The notes: generated by a model from the letters alone, not told the origin. Positions 7,221 to 14,886 are shown, counted from the stretch's first letter. The stretch is DNA of 25,561 bases from SAR202 cluster bacterium (GCA_009392095.1 VFHF01000192.1:1-25561), one strand, 5' to 3'. Translations and numbers: made by a program.

Positions 7221-8150
7221 CTAGGACCCGAAGTGCTGCGCCAAGACGGCGTTGAACTCGTTCATGGTGAAACTGTATTGCTGGGTGCCCCATTTACGCA
7301 CCGCATAGTGACCGGCCACATTGCCCATCTGCACGGCCCGCTCCATGGACTTGCCCTCGACAATGCCCTTGATCAGGCCGCCCCTGAAGGCGTCCCCGGC
7401 GCCCGTGGGATCAACAGCGTCGGAGGCCGGCACCGCCGGCACTTCCACCGTTCCAGCGGTCGTCAGAATATCGCAGCCTTCAGAACCCTTGGTCACGATG
7501 ATAGTCTCCACCGTCTCGGCCACTTTTCCCCGGGACATGCCGGTGGTGTTGCTGATCATCTCCATCTCATAGTCGTTGCAGACCAGCATGCGCGACTGGC
7601 CGATGACCTTGGCCAGAGCAGACTTCTCCCAAGCCGGCAAAGATTGACCGGGGTCAAAGATGGAATATATGCCGCGCTTCTCGTGCTCGGCGGTGTAATC
7701 AGCCATGTCTCCCAGGTTGCCAGGGGCCACTATGGCCAGGCAGGCTTTGGAGTCGACAGTCTCGAAATCGAAACCAGACTGCTGCTTCATGGCGCCGGGG
7801 TTGAACCCGGTGATCTGGTTGTTCTGGGTGTCGGATGTGATGTAAGCGCCGGCAGTCAGTTCCTCTTCCACCACGCGAATATCTCCGGTGGGCACGCCAA
7901 TCCGCTCCAGCCATTCAAAATAACGGTGGTAGTCCTGGCCGATAGTGGCCAGGATACGTGGTTTCTCGCCCAACAAAGACAGTGAATAAGCGATGTTGCC
8001 CGCGGTGCCGCCGAAATTCTCGGTGAGGCTGTTCACCGTGAAGCTGACATTGATATTGTCCAACTGGTCGGGCAAGATATGTTCCGAAAATTTGCCCTCA
8101 AAGTCCATGATTCGGTCGTAAGCCATCGACCCGGAAACCAGGATATCCAT
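7221..8150 (-). CDS. PfkB-family carbohydrate/nucleoside kinase
   Basis: This 309-residue ribokinase-fold enzyme should phosphorylate a sugar or nucleoside with ATP. The first PfkB signature lies around FGGTAGNIAYSLSLLG. The second is DPTGAGDAFRGGLIKG, whose DTGAG-type anion hole contains the catalytic Asp (GAGD). The opening MDILVSGSMAYDRIMDF and the lid-like strand NINVSFTVNSLTENFGG resemble the adenosine kinase-like subgroup common in archaea and Chloroflexota. It has an ATG start with GAGGG about 9 bases upstream. It lies between the DUF192 lipoprotein gene (35 bp away) and the CoA-transferase pair, probably in one transcript. The substrate is not determinable by eye. Confidence 0.9.
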   Translation of the reverse strand: MDILVSGSMAYDRIMDFEGKFSEHILPDQLDNINVSFTVNSLTENFGGTAGNIAYSLSLLGEKPRILATIGQDYHRYFEWLERIGVPTGDIRVVEEELTAGAYITSDTQNNQITGFNPGAMKQQSGFDFETVDSKACLAIVAPGNLGDMADYTAEHEKRGIYSIFDPGQSLPAWEKSALAKVIGQSRMLVCNDYEMEMISNTTGMSRGKVAETVETIIVTKGSEGCDILTTAGTVEVPAVPASDAVDPTGAGDAFRGGLIKGIVEGKSMERAVQMGNVAGHYAVRKWGTQQYSFTMNEFNAVLAQHFGS

Positions 8151-8185
8151 CTGTTAGGTCCCTCGCTATTTTTTAAGTACCTAGG

Positions 8186-8863
8186 CTAGCAGCCGTACGT
8201 TCCGGCCAGCCCTCCCAGAAATTCCACTGTGTCGCCGATTCCCAGCCCTAATTCTGCCGCCTCGCCGCCGTTGATCTCCAGGACGTATTGGGCCGGCGAC
8301 TCGGGGGAGTAGCGGGGTAGTTCATCCGACGGAGTATCCGGGTCGGGGAAGGGAACATCTTCCGACACGTCCACCACCCGGCAATCGGAGCTGATCCAAA
8401 CGATATCCAGTGAGATCTCCATCCCCCGCATCCAGAAGCGAAGCCGCTCCGGGTCTTCAAAGACGAACAGCATGCCCGTTCCGGCTTCCAAGAATGGGCG
8501 GCCGGAGAGCCCCTTGATACGCTTCTTTGGGTCCGCCGCCAACTCGACCAAAAATTCAAGGTCTCCCACCTGGGCGATCGGTCGCTGGACGACCGGCCTT
8601 TTGGTGGGTGTTTCGGAAGAAGTTGGTACGGCAGTCGATACAGCGTCCTGAGTTCCCGGTGGGATTTCAGATGGAAATCCCACCGGAACACTTGTCGCAT
8701 CGCTCCCACAGCCAATGGTCACGGCCAGCAGACCAGCCGCTACGGCTAGGATCAGATTTCGGGCTCTGGTCAGCAGTTTGACAGGATGGTGACGCTCCAA
8801 TTTCATCCCCAGATTTTCGTTGGGAATCCGGCGAATTATCGGTCCCGGCAGTCCGAAAGTCAT
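8186..8863 (-). CDS. DUF192 family lipoprotein
   Basis: This protein is 225 residues from the first ATG, or 206 from an internal Met at residue 20 (8806). The internal start gives a more normal export signal: a basic n-region (RARN), the hydrophobic stretch LILAVAAGLLAV and a lipobox ending T-I-G-Cys (Cys52 of the long form). A Ser/Thr/Pro-rich linker follows. The DUF192 domain then shows RIKGLSGRPFLEAGTGMLFVF, FWMRGMEISLDIVWI, VVDVSEDVPFP and SPAQYVLEINGGEAAELGLGIGD. The function of DUF192 is unknown; proteins of this kind are usually envelope-attached. Neither start has a strong ribosome binding site. The gene is first in the minus-strand run, diverging from the hotdog operon across 136 bp. 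Confidence 0.85.
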   Translation of the reverse strand: MTFGLPGPIIRRIPNENLGMKLERHHPVKLLTRARNLILAVAAGLLAVTIGCGSDATSVPVGFPSEIPPGTQDAVSTAVPTSSETPTKRPVVQRPIAQVGDLEFLVELAADPKKRIKGLSGRPFLEAGTGMLFVFEDPERLRFWMRGMEISLDIVWISSDCRVVDVSEDVPFPDPDTPSDELPRYSPESPAQYVLEINGGEAAELGLGIGDTVEFLGGLAGTYGC

Positions 8864-8940
8864 GGTATCTCAGCCCAATTAAATCTACAAGCAGAGTCCA
8901 ATATACAGACCCTCTTTCGACGGCGTTTTTGACGCCTTTG

Positions 8941-8969
8941 TTGACGAATATGTGAGCCTGGGGTAGGCT
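8941..8969 (+). promoter_or_regulatory. Putative sigma70-type promoter of the hotdog operon
   Basis: TTGACG (8941-8946) is followed after 17 bp by TAGGCT (8964-8969). The ATG at 9000 is 30 bp further on, with GGAGGG between. Position and spacing fit a housekeeping promoter for the three-gene plus-strand unit. A small 5-bp stem (GGCGT/ACGCC, 8922-8936) lies just upstream of the -35. Confidence 0.5.
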
Positions 8970-8999
8970 GAGTTCGTCAATCCACCGGAGGGAAAGGCT

Positions 9000-9575
9000 A
9001 TGACTCAGGAGGCCCAACAAAACGCCCAGGCCGAAACTGCATCGGTCCTCACGCCAGAGGTCAAAGCCATGATCGGCGTGGCAGGCGAGTTGATCGAGTC
9101 TTGGGGGACCGTGGACGTTGAGTATCTACGGCGATTCACTCAGGCAGTGATGGACCCAGACCCCAGGTACTGGGATGAAGATTTCGCCAAGTCCACCCAT
9201 TACGGCGCGATCATCGTGCCTCCAATCATGGTCAGCTACATGACCCAGCGCATCCGCCCCGACGCGGAAGACGCCATTACCAAGGCATTTGAAGAGAACC
9301 CCATGTCCGACGGCATCGGCTCGGTGCGGCGGCCCGGGGAGCTTCCGGAGATTCCCACTCACCTCGTGCGGACTCTGAACGCCGGCAACGAGATCGAGAT
9401 CTACCAGTACCCCAACATTGGGGACGTAATCTTCTTCCAGAACCGCTACCACGACATCCGGGAAAGAGTGGGACGCGACGGCAAGGCTTTCTTGATCATC
9501 ACCCGTGAGATCACCTACACGAACCAAGACAAAGCCCTGCTCTGCATCACCCGTCAGTCATCGATTCGTCGTTAG
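9000..9575 (+). CDS. FAS1-like dehydratase / MaoC-type hotdog subunit (first of pair)
   Basis: This 191-residue protein resembles the N-terminal FAS1-type dehydratase hotdog domain: VDVEYLRRFTQAVMDPDPRYWDEDFA, then YGAIIVPPIMVSYM, an Arg-rich loop and the final strand block AFLIITREITYTNQDKALLCITRQ. In such systems this half shapes the acyl-CoA tunnel while the partner carries most catalytic residues. The likely reaction is hydration or dehydration of an acyl-CoA-type thioester. It has an ATG start with GGAGGG about 8 bases upstream. The second hotdog gene starts 34 bp after its stop, which supports a heteromer. Confidence 0.8.
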   Translation: MTQEAQQNAQAETASVLTPEVKAMIGVAGELIESWGTVDVEYLRRFTQAVMDPDPRYWDEDFAKSTHYGAIIVPPIMVSYMTQRIRPDAEDAITKAFEENPMSDGIGSVRRPGELPEIPTHLVRTLNAGNEIEIYQYPNIGDVIFFQNRYHDIRERVGRDGKAFLIITREITYTNQDKALLCITRQSSIRR

Positions 9576-9609
9576 TCCTTCAACTATCTAACCCCCAGAG
9601 GTTATCCGT

Positions 9610-10170
9610 ATGAGCGCCCTACTAGAAGACCTGCTAAAGATGACGCCTGAAGAAATTCAGGCCCACAACGAAAGGCCCACCGCCGATCAGTTGCGGAACA
9701 AGATACAGACCTATTATGAAGACGTGAACGTGGGCGATGAGTTGCCCAAGTACATCTACGCGCCTACACCCACCCACCTATTCCGTTGGAGCGCGGCCAT
9801 CGAGAACTTCCACCGGATCCACTACGACCTGGACTTTGGGATGAACCACGACAAGAACCCAAGCATCCTGGTTCACGGTTCCTGGAAGCAGAGCGTGGTG
9901 CCCCAATACTTAAAGGACTTTACCTTGCCCAAAGGCTGGCCTTGGAAAGCTGCTTTCGAGCACCGGGCAATGCTGGTTCCCGGCGACACTCTGATCGTCT
10001 GGGCCACGGTGACCAACAAATACGAGAAGGGCGACATGGGCTTCATCGAGATGGACCTGGGCATGAAGACCCAGGACGGAGTGGAGAGCATGCCCGGCAG
10101 CGCCACGGTGGTACTGCCCTTGAAGGATGGGGCCGACATTCCCTATCCATTCACTCCGCCACAGGATTAG
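9610..10170 (+). CDS. MaoC-type hotdog dehydratase subunit (second of pair)
   Basis: This 186-residue protein is a MaoC/hydratase 2-like hotdog domain. The active-site region reads FRWSAAIENFHRIHYDLDFG (about 58-77), followed by the hot-dog helix end NPSILVHGSWKQ. His71 and Asp73 sit where the family hydratase signature has its His and following Asp. Asn66 occupies the place where the catalytic Asp of the D-x(4)-H motif is expected, which may change or weaken activity. The later block MLVPGDTLIVWATVTNKYEKGDMGFIEMDL is typical. An AGAGGT sequence precedes the ATG. With the preceding gene it probably forms a two-subunit enoyl- or mesaconyl-type hydratase; the substrate is unknown. Confidence 0.82.
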   Translation: MSALLEDLLKMTPEEIQAHNERPTADQLRNKIQTYYEDVNVGDELPKYIYAPTPTHLFRWSAAIENFHRIHYDLDFGMNHDKNPSILVHGSWKQSVVPQYLKDFTLPKGWPWKAAFEHRAMLVPGDTLIVWATVTNKYEKGDMGFIEMDLGMKTQDGVESMPGSATVVLPLKDGADIPYPFTPPQD

Positions 10171-10221
10171 CTGACAGCGATCAGCTCTGAGCCATCAGCT
10201 TTTAAAGAGGTAAGGACCAAT

Positions 10222-10491
10222 ATGGCCCGATTTCTAGCGATACATAATGTTTCCGGACTTACGGAAGAGCAGTTCCGGGAGAAACTGAGCGCCGTTAGCC
10301 AATGGCGCCCCGACCGCCGCACCACTATCTTAAAAGTCTACGGCGACCTCCAACGTGGCAAACTCGTGACCGAGTGTGAAGCTGTGGAGCAAGAGCATTT
10401 CGAGGATTGGATCAAGATGACCGGCTGGCCTGCCGAGTCCATATTCAATGTAGACCTGGTGATGCAGGTGGGCAATATCTGGAAGCTTTAA
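10222..10491 (+). CDS. DUF4242-like small protein
   Basis: This 89-residue protein is a probable alpha/beta ferredoxin-like dimeric-barrel domain resembling DUF4242. Key stretches are FLAIHNVSGLTEEQFREKL, the strand TTILKVYGDLQRGKLVTECEAV and EHFEDWIKMTGWPAESIFNVDLV. Some relatives are annotated as metal-binding, but the evidence here is only fold-level. It has an ATG start with AGAGGTAAGGA upstream and lies 51 bp after the MaoC gene. Its TAA stop overlaps the TAA of the convergent signal peptidase gene by 4 bp. It may be an accessory to the hydratase pair. Confidence 0.65.
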   Translation: MARFLAIHNVSGLTEEQFREKLSAVSQWRPDRRTTILKVYGDLQRGKLVTECEAVEQEHFEDWIKMTGWPAESIFNVDLVMQVGNIWKL

Positions 10492-10970
10492 CCCCGGAGC
10501 AGAGGCCGCCACCTGGCTGGCGGCCAACACCGGAACCAAGCCCGCCCCTTAATCAGCCTCGCGGGCACCGGCCCAAAGGCCCGGCTATCGTTGCTATCAC
10601 CCCTATTGTCACCTAGTAAGAAGTACTCATCAGGCCCGTTGAACCACTCCCCGTCTTTGGAGTCGTCCGCCCCCTGGATATAGTCCTCGGCTAACAAATC
10701 GCCGTCGATGTGCACCGACCCTCCGGCGATCTTGACGTCTTCATATGGCAGTCCGATAACCCGCTTTATAACTGTCGCTCCACTAGCGGTAGGGCGCTCA
10801 AAGACAGCCACATCTCCCCGCCCAAGTCTATTCCACCTGAACCGCGTCCGGACCAAGAACACGGACTCGCCATGCCGCAAAAACGGCAACATGCTATCCC
10901 CTTCGACTCGGAAACGGGCCGAGAAAAAGACGTTTACGATCCCTTGGATTAAAGTGGTCAGCGCCCTCAT
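10488..10970 (-). CDS. S26 family signal peptidase
   Basis: This 160-residue serine-lysine protease is of the type I signal peptidase family. Box B EGDSMLPFL gives the nucleophile Ser26. VIKRVIGLP supplies the general-base Lys69. The box E region LLGDNRGDSNDSRAFGPV is at 118-133. It is shorter than E. coli LepB and lacks its large extra domain. The N-terminal segment LTTLIQGIVNVFF is only weakly hydrophobic and short, so membrane anchoring is uncertain. It may be a specialised maturation protease rather than the main leader peptidase. It has an ATG start with AAGAG upstream. It diverges from the Gfo/Idh/MocA pair and converges with the DUF4242-like gene, sharing 4 bp. Confidence 0.87.
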   Translation of the reverse strand: MRALTTLIQGIVNVFFSARFRVEGDSMLPFLRHGESVFLVRTRFRWNRLGRGDVAVFERPTASGATVIKRVIGLPYEDVKIAGGSVHIDGDLLAEDYIQGADDSKDGEWFNGPDEYFLLGDNRGDSNDSRAFGPVPARLIKGRAWFRCWPPARWRPLLRG

Positions 10971-11031
10971 AGACTCTTTGGTCCATCCAACTCAACAACC
11001 AGCAGTATTCTAGTACCACCCGCCGCCTATG

Positions 11032-11063
11032 GACTAATTCTGACCTCTATCCTAGAATTAGTC
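11032..11063. promoter_or_regulatory. Perfect 10-bp dyad between divergent genes
   Basis: GACTAATTCT (11032-11041) and AGAATTAGTC (11054-11063) are exact inverted copies separated by 12 bp. The dyad lies 51 bp before the oxidoreductase ATG and 61 bp from the start of the divergent signal peptidase gene. The half-site centres are 22 bp apart, about two helical turns, which suits a dimeric regulator. No T-run follows, so a terminator is less likely. Confidence 0.55.
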
Positions 11064-11114
11064 GGATTTAATCCCAGACTGAGAAGCCGTGCCGTTAAGG
11101 CCGGGAGGGCAACT

Positions 11115-12179
11115 ATGGAGAACGGAGTAATTCGCGTTGGGCTGATCGGCGCCGGCGCAAACACCCGCTTGAGGCATATACCCGGCCTTCGAGAACAAGA
11201 AGGCGTTGAGATAGTGGCCGTAGCCAACCGGAGCCGCGCGTCCGGCGAGGCCATCGCCAGCGAATATGAGATTCCCACTGTCTACGACAACTGGCTGGAA
11301 CTCATGGAGGCCGACGACATCGACGCCATCTGCATCGGCACCTGGCCCTACATGCACCGCACGATGGTTTTGGCCGCCTTAGAGAACGACAAACACGTCC
11401 TCACCGAGGCCCGCATGGCCATGGACGCCCAGGAAGCCCACGAGATGTTGGACGCCTCTCGCCTGTTCCCCCACTTGGTCACCCAGATCGTCCCGGCGCC
11501 CGCGACACTCCAGGTGGACCAGACCATCCAAGACCTAATCACCGAAGGCTACTTAGGCCAGCTTTTGGCCCTGAATCTGAGAGTCAGCGATGGCCACGGC
11601 CGCGCCGACAGATCAGACACTTTCATCAACACCGAGGCCCCGCTCCACTGGCGGCAGAACCGTCAGCTCAGCGGCTACAACATCATGGGCATGGGTATCT
11701 GGTACGAATCGCTGATGCGCTATGTGGGACCGGCCACCAAGGTTATGGCCATGACCCGTGTCTTCACCAATCAGCGGAAGGACGAAGACGGCGTCCTGCG
11801 CAGCATAACGGTGCCCGACCATGTGAACGTCATATGCGAATTCGCCGCCGGCGTCCAGGCTGACCTCACCTGGAGCACGGTTACGGGCCTGCAAACTGGC
11901 GCGGAACTGTGGATCTTCGGCAGCGACGGCACCATCAGAGTGGAGGGTCCGCCCTTCGACAAGGTCTTTGTGGGAAAGAATGGAGACAAGGAATTGAAGG
12001 AACATCCCATCGCCGACGACAAACGTGGCAAATGGCGGGTCGAGCAAGACTTCATCGAGTCCATCCGCGGTGCACCCGTGACCCTCACCCCATTCGACGT
12101 GGGCGTGCAATACATGGAGTTCACCGAGGCAGTCACCCGCAGCGCCCAATCAGGGCAGGCTATATATCTGCCCCTTTAA
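11115..12179 (+). CDS. Gfo/Idh/MocA family oxidoreductase (first of tandem pair)
   Basis: This 354-residue NAD(P)-dependent oxidoreductase has the N-terminal Rossmann domain (VGLIGAGANTRLRHIPG; VAVANRSRASGEAIA; CIGTWPYMHRTMVLAALENDKHVLTE) followed by the alpha/beta C-terminal domain (LHWRQNRQLSGYNIMGMGIWYESLMRYVG). The usual EKP motif with its conserved Lys reads EARMA here, so Lys is replaced by Ala. It has an ATG start with GGGAGGGC upstream. A paralogue follows 45 bp after the stop. The family usually oxidises or reduces sugars, inositols or related polyols; the substrate is unknown and the EAR change marks a distinct subgroup. Confidence 0.9.
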   Translation: MENGVIRVGLIGAGANTRLRHIPGLREQEGVEIVAVANRSRASGEAIASEYEIPTVYDNWLELMEADDIDAICIGTWPYMHRTMVLAALENDKHVLTEARMAMDAQEAHEMLDASRLFPHLVTQIVPAPATLQVDQTIQDLITEGYLGQLLALNLRVSDGHGRADRSDTFINTEAPLHWRQNRQLSGYNIMGMGIWYESLMRYVGPATKVMAMTRVFTNQRKDEDGVLRSITVPDHVNVICEFAAGVQADLTWSTVTGLQTGAELWIFGSDGTIRVEGPPFDKVFVGKNGDKELKEHPIADDKRGKWRVEQDFIESIRGAPVTLTPFDVGVQYMEFTEAVTRSAQSGQAIYLPL

Positions 12180-12224
12180 ATCAATCTCGATAATCAAAAC
12201 CCGTTTTACCCAGGGAGTGCAACC

Positions 12225-13262
12225 ATGGCGTCAGAAGGAATAAGACTTGGCCTAATCGGGGCCGGGAAGAACACCCGAGACCGGCATATCCCCGGTTTCC
12301 AGGATGTAGACGGAGTAGAGATTGCGGCGGTAGCCAACCGCAGTCGGGCGTCAAGTCAGGTGGTGGCCGACCAGTTCAACATCTCCGCCGTCTACGAAAA
12401 CTGGCAGGAACTGCTGGAGGACCCAAGCATCGATGCCGTCTGCATCGGCACCTGGCCCTACATGCACCGCACCCTGACCCTGGCCGCCCTTGAAGCTGGG
12501 AAGCACGTTCTCTGCGAAGCCCGCATGGCCGCCACCGCCCAGGAAGCCCAGGAGATGCTGGACGCCTCCAGGCAGCGGCCGGACCTGGTCTCCCAGATCG
12601 TCCCGTCTCCCCTGACATTCAAGATCGACCGGCTGCTCCAGGGAAAGATTTCTGAGGGTTACATCGGCGACATAATCGGCGTGTCGGTGCAGTCTTTGGG
12701 GAACGCCTTCATGGAACAGGGCGGGCCCATGCACTGGCGTAACGATCGGGATCTCAGCGGCTACAACATCCTGAACATGGGCATCTGGTACGAGGCCATG
12801 ATTCGGTGGGTAGGCCGCGCCACCAAGGTGACCGCCATGACGTCGATCAACGTCAACAGCCGAAAGGAGGAAAACGGTGAAGTGGTTGACGTTTCCATCC
12901 CCGACCACGTGAGTGTCATCGCCGAGCTGGCCAACGGGGCCATGGCCAACATGCAGTTCAGCGCCGTGACCGGCCTGTCATCAGGCAACGGTGTCTGGAT
13001 CTACGGCAGCGAGGGAACGCTCCACGTGGACGGCGCCCAAAACGTCTACGGTGGCCAACGGGGCGACGACAAGCTGCAAGAGATCAACAACCCCGAGGAG
13101 GGCCGGGCTTACTGGCGCGTGGAAGAGGAATTCTGCAACGCCATCCGCGGTCAAGAAAAGATCACCCGCACACCCTTCGAAGTCGGCCTCCACTACATGG
13201 AGTTCACCGAGGCCGTGACCCGAAGCGCCCAGACCGGCCAGACGGTCGCCCTGCCGCTTTAG
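12225..13262 (+). CDS. Gfo/Idh/MocA family oxidoreductase (second of tandem pair)
   Basis: This 345-residue protein is clearly paralogous to the preceding gene. It shares CIGTWPYMHRT, EARMA, AQEAxEMLDASR, LSGYNIxxMGIWYE and the C-terminal YMEFTEAVTRSAQ with it. The Rossmann loop is LGLIGAGKNTRDRHIPG. Like its neighbour it has EARMA in place of the EKP motif. A GGGAG ribosome binding site precedes the ATG. Tandem duplication followed by moderate divergence suggests either a hetero-oligomer or two related substrates. Transcription ends in a region with two inverted repeat copies before the convergent amidohydrolase gene. Confidence 0.9.
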   Translation: MASEGIRLGLIGAGKNTRDRHIPGFQDVDGVEIAAVANRSRASSQVVADQFNISAVYENWQELLEDPSIDAVCIGTWPYMHRTLTLAALEAGKHVLCEARMAATAQEAQEMLDASRQRPDLVSQIVPSPLTFKIDRLLQGKISEGYIGDIIGVSVQSLGNAFMEQGGPMHWRNDRDLSGYNILNMGIWYEAMIRWVGRATKVTAMTSINVNSRKEENGEVVDVSIPDHVSVIAELANGAMANMQFSAVTGLSSGNGVWIYGSEGTLHVDGAQNVYGGQRGDDKLQEINNPEEGRAYWRVEEEFCNAIRGQEKITRTPFEVGLHYMEFTEAVTRSAQTGQTVALPL

Positions 13263-13287
13263 GTCCGCGAACCATGCTTGCCATGCT

Positions 13288-13389
13288 CCGCTCGTCCTGA
13301 GCCCGTCAAAGGATATGCATATGTCCTGGTTGGGTCTGGAGAAATACTAATCACTTTAAGCGATGGTTCGACAGGCTCACCATGGGCGG
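13288..13389. repeat. Inverted pair of dispersed repeats in a convergent intergenic region
   Basis: Copy 2 (13288-13312, minus sense) and the diverged copy 3 (13365-13389, plus sense, GGTTCGACAGGCTCACC at its start) face each other across 52 bp. Copy 2 matches copy 1 at 241-266 at 24 of 25 positions. Together they can fold an imperfect stem of 15-17 pairs, the best run being TGAGCC paired with GGCTCA. Between two convergent genes this could serve as a bidirectional transcript end. The family resembles intergenic palindromic repeats rather than an insertion sequence; no transposase is present. Confidence 0.6.
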
Positions 13390-13409
13390 GATTAGGACTA
13401 TCGGCGGAC

Positions 13410-14432
13410 TTAATACTCCACCCGGTACACCCGTTCCGCAGTGCCTTGGAACATGGCGGCCCGTTCGGTGGCTGAATAGCTCTTGGACAGGAGTTTGAAG
13501 GCGTTATAAAGCACGTTGTAAGAATGGCCTACTTTGTCAGGTGGGAAGTTGCTTTCAAACATCCCGCGGTCCGGCCCAAACTGCTCGATAGCGTAGTTCA
13601 TGTACGGCGCCATCAGCCCCGCTAATTCTTCCGATCCGATAGGTTTTTCTCGGGCGTACCAGTCATACCCTGTACGGGGCTGACCAATACCGCCAAGTTT
13701 GACGACGACGTTAGGGCACTTGGCCACCGCCGCCAACCCTTCCCTCCAAATGGGCAGCACCTCTTCGTCGCGGTCGGCGTACGGCCCGGTGCGCAGCACG
13801 CCACCGATATGGTTCAAAATGATGGTCAGTTCGGGTATCGCCTGGGCAAACTCCACCAGCTCAGGCAATTGATGAAAGTACATCCAGGCGTCGAAAGACA
13901 ACCCCATGCGGGCCAAAACCCTGGCTCCCGCCTGGAATTCTGAGGTCGCTAATTGGCTTTCCAGATCCCAGCGGTTGCTCTGAATCCCCGGATGACGGTC
14001 CCAGGTGAGGCCGTGGCGTATCCCGCGGAAACGATTGGGGCTCGCCGCCACCAGCGCTTCCAGGACCGGCGCGACCCTTTCCCCCAGGTTTAGGTTGGCG
14101 TGTCCCACGATGGCGGCCGCGGCTTTTGCCTCACCGTAAAGACCTGTTGCAGCGGCGGCGGCCATTCCCTGGACAAACTCAACCTCACCCACCGGGCGCA
14201 TCTCTTTTGGACCGTCGACACGGTACATCGCGTTGGTCTCGACAAAAACGGTAGAACGCACGTTGTGGCCGCTGTTCAAATCAGCGTACAGCTCATGCAG
14301 CAGATATGTTTGGTAAGGGATGCGGGCGGGTCGCTTGTCCCACAGATGGTGGTGGGGATCGCAGATAGGAATCTCTGGCTCCAGTGTCGGCTCTTGTGTT
14401 AACGCGAGCCAGTCGTTACCCCCAAACGGCAT
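13410..14432 (-). CDS. TIM-barrel amidohydrolase (COG3618-like, amidohydrolase family 2)
   Basis: This 340-residue metal-dependent hydrolase or lactonase-type protein opens with CDPHHHLWD (Asp25, His27, His29), the HxH metal motif. Further blocks are STVFVETNAMYR, GIRHGLTWD, LTIILNHIGG (barrel-strand His), NVVVKLGGIG and MFESNFPPDK, where the last Asp is the usual metal-site or catalytic acid of the group. Relatives act on lactones or decarboxylate aromatic acids; the substrate here is unknown. It has an ATG start with GGAGG 7 bases upstream. It ends in the repeat-bearing region opposite the oxidoreductase pair, whose products it might help process. Confidence 0.88.
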   Translation of the reverse strand: MPFGGNDWLALTQEPTLEPEIPICDPHHHLWDKRPARIPYQTYLLHELYADLNSGHNVRSTVFVETNAMYRVDGPKEMRPVGEVEFVQGMAAAAATGLYGEAKAAAAIVGHANLNLGERVAPVLEALVAASPNRFRGIRHGLTWDRHPGIQSNRWDLESQLATSEFQAGARVLARMGLSFDAWMYFHQLPELVEFAQAIPELTIILNHIGGVLRTGPYADRDEEVLPIWREGLAAVAKCPNVVVKLGGIGQPRTGYDWYAREKPIGSEELAGLMAPYMNYAIEQFGPDRGMFESNFPPDKVGHSYNVLYNAFKLLSKSYSATERAAMFQGTAERVYRVEY

Positions 14433-14518
14433 CTTCGTGCCTCCATTCTAAAATGCAACAATCTAACCTACCACGAAATCGGAGGGACCGCGGGGAAGCC
14501 GCTTCAGTGCCCGAATCG

Positions 14519-14809
14519 CTACGAGTGTCCTCCGTGACCATGCCCGGTCTTTTCGAACCTGGCCACTTGTCCGCGATGCCCCGGCGTGAAATTGACCTGC
14601 GCCTCTGCCGCGATGTCTTCGCCGTTCTCCTCGACCCACCGCAAGAGCGTGTCGATTGACAGGTCTTCCAGAGGCGACAGCAGTTCGGCTAACGCGCGTG
14701 CGCTCAACCGGTTGATTTCCTCAAGCTCCTCTTGAAGAAATCGTAAAACGTGGTCGTGCCGTTCGATCAAACGCTGACTTTTCGGACCGCGGTTAAGCTC
14801 ATCGACCAC
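14519..14809 (-). CDS. Small acidic helical protein with His-rich tail, function unknown
   Basis: This 96-residue frame begins at GTG. I do not recognise a family. It looks like a real protein: two amphipathic acidic helices (HDHVLRFLQEELEEINRL; LEDLSIDTLLRWVEENGEDI) and a basic, His-rich end (HGHGGHS) that could bind a metal. The only upstream purine-rich signal is AAGGTG very close to the start, so the exact 5' end is doubtful. It lies 77 bp after the antiporter gene on the same strand and could be co-transcribed with it. A chance open frame is possible. Confidence 0.45.
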   Translation of the reverse strand: MVDELNRGPKSQRLIERHDHVLRFLQEELEEINRLSARALAELLSPLEDLSIDTLLRWVEENGEDIAAEAQVNFTPGHRGQVARFEKTGHGHGGHS

Positions 14810-14886
14810 GACACCTTGGACCGGGATGTTCGTGTACCGGGCTAATGTCCTGATGGGACCAGGGCGGCAGCCTGGACCAGAACAGT

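Noticed and set aside
7233..7985. 250-codon open frame on the plus strand
   Set aside because: It lies wholly antisense to the PfkB kinase gene, which has clear motifs; the frame has no recognisable domain and is a GC-driven shadow.
11613..12149. 178-codon minus-strand frame inside the first Gfo/Idh/MocA gene
   Set aside because: It is antisense to a well supported gene; a similar shadow occurs at 12351-12908 in the duplicate, as expected from shared sequence.
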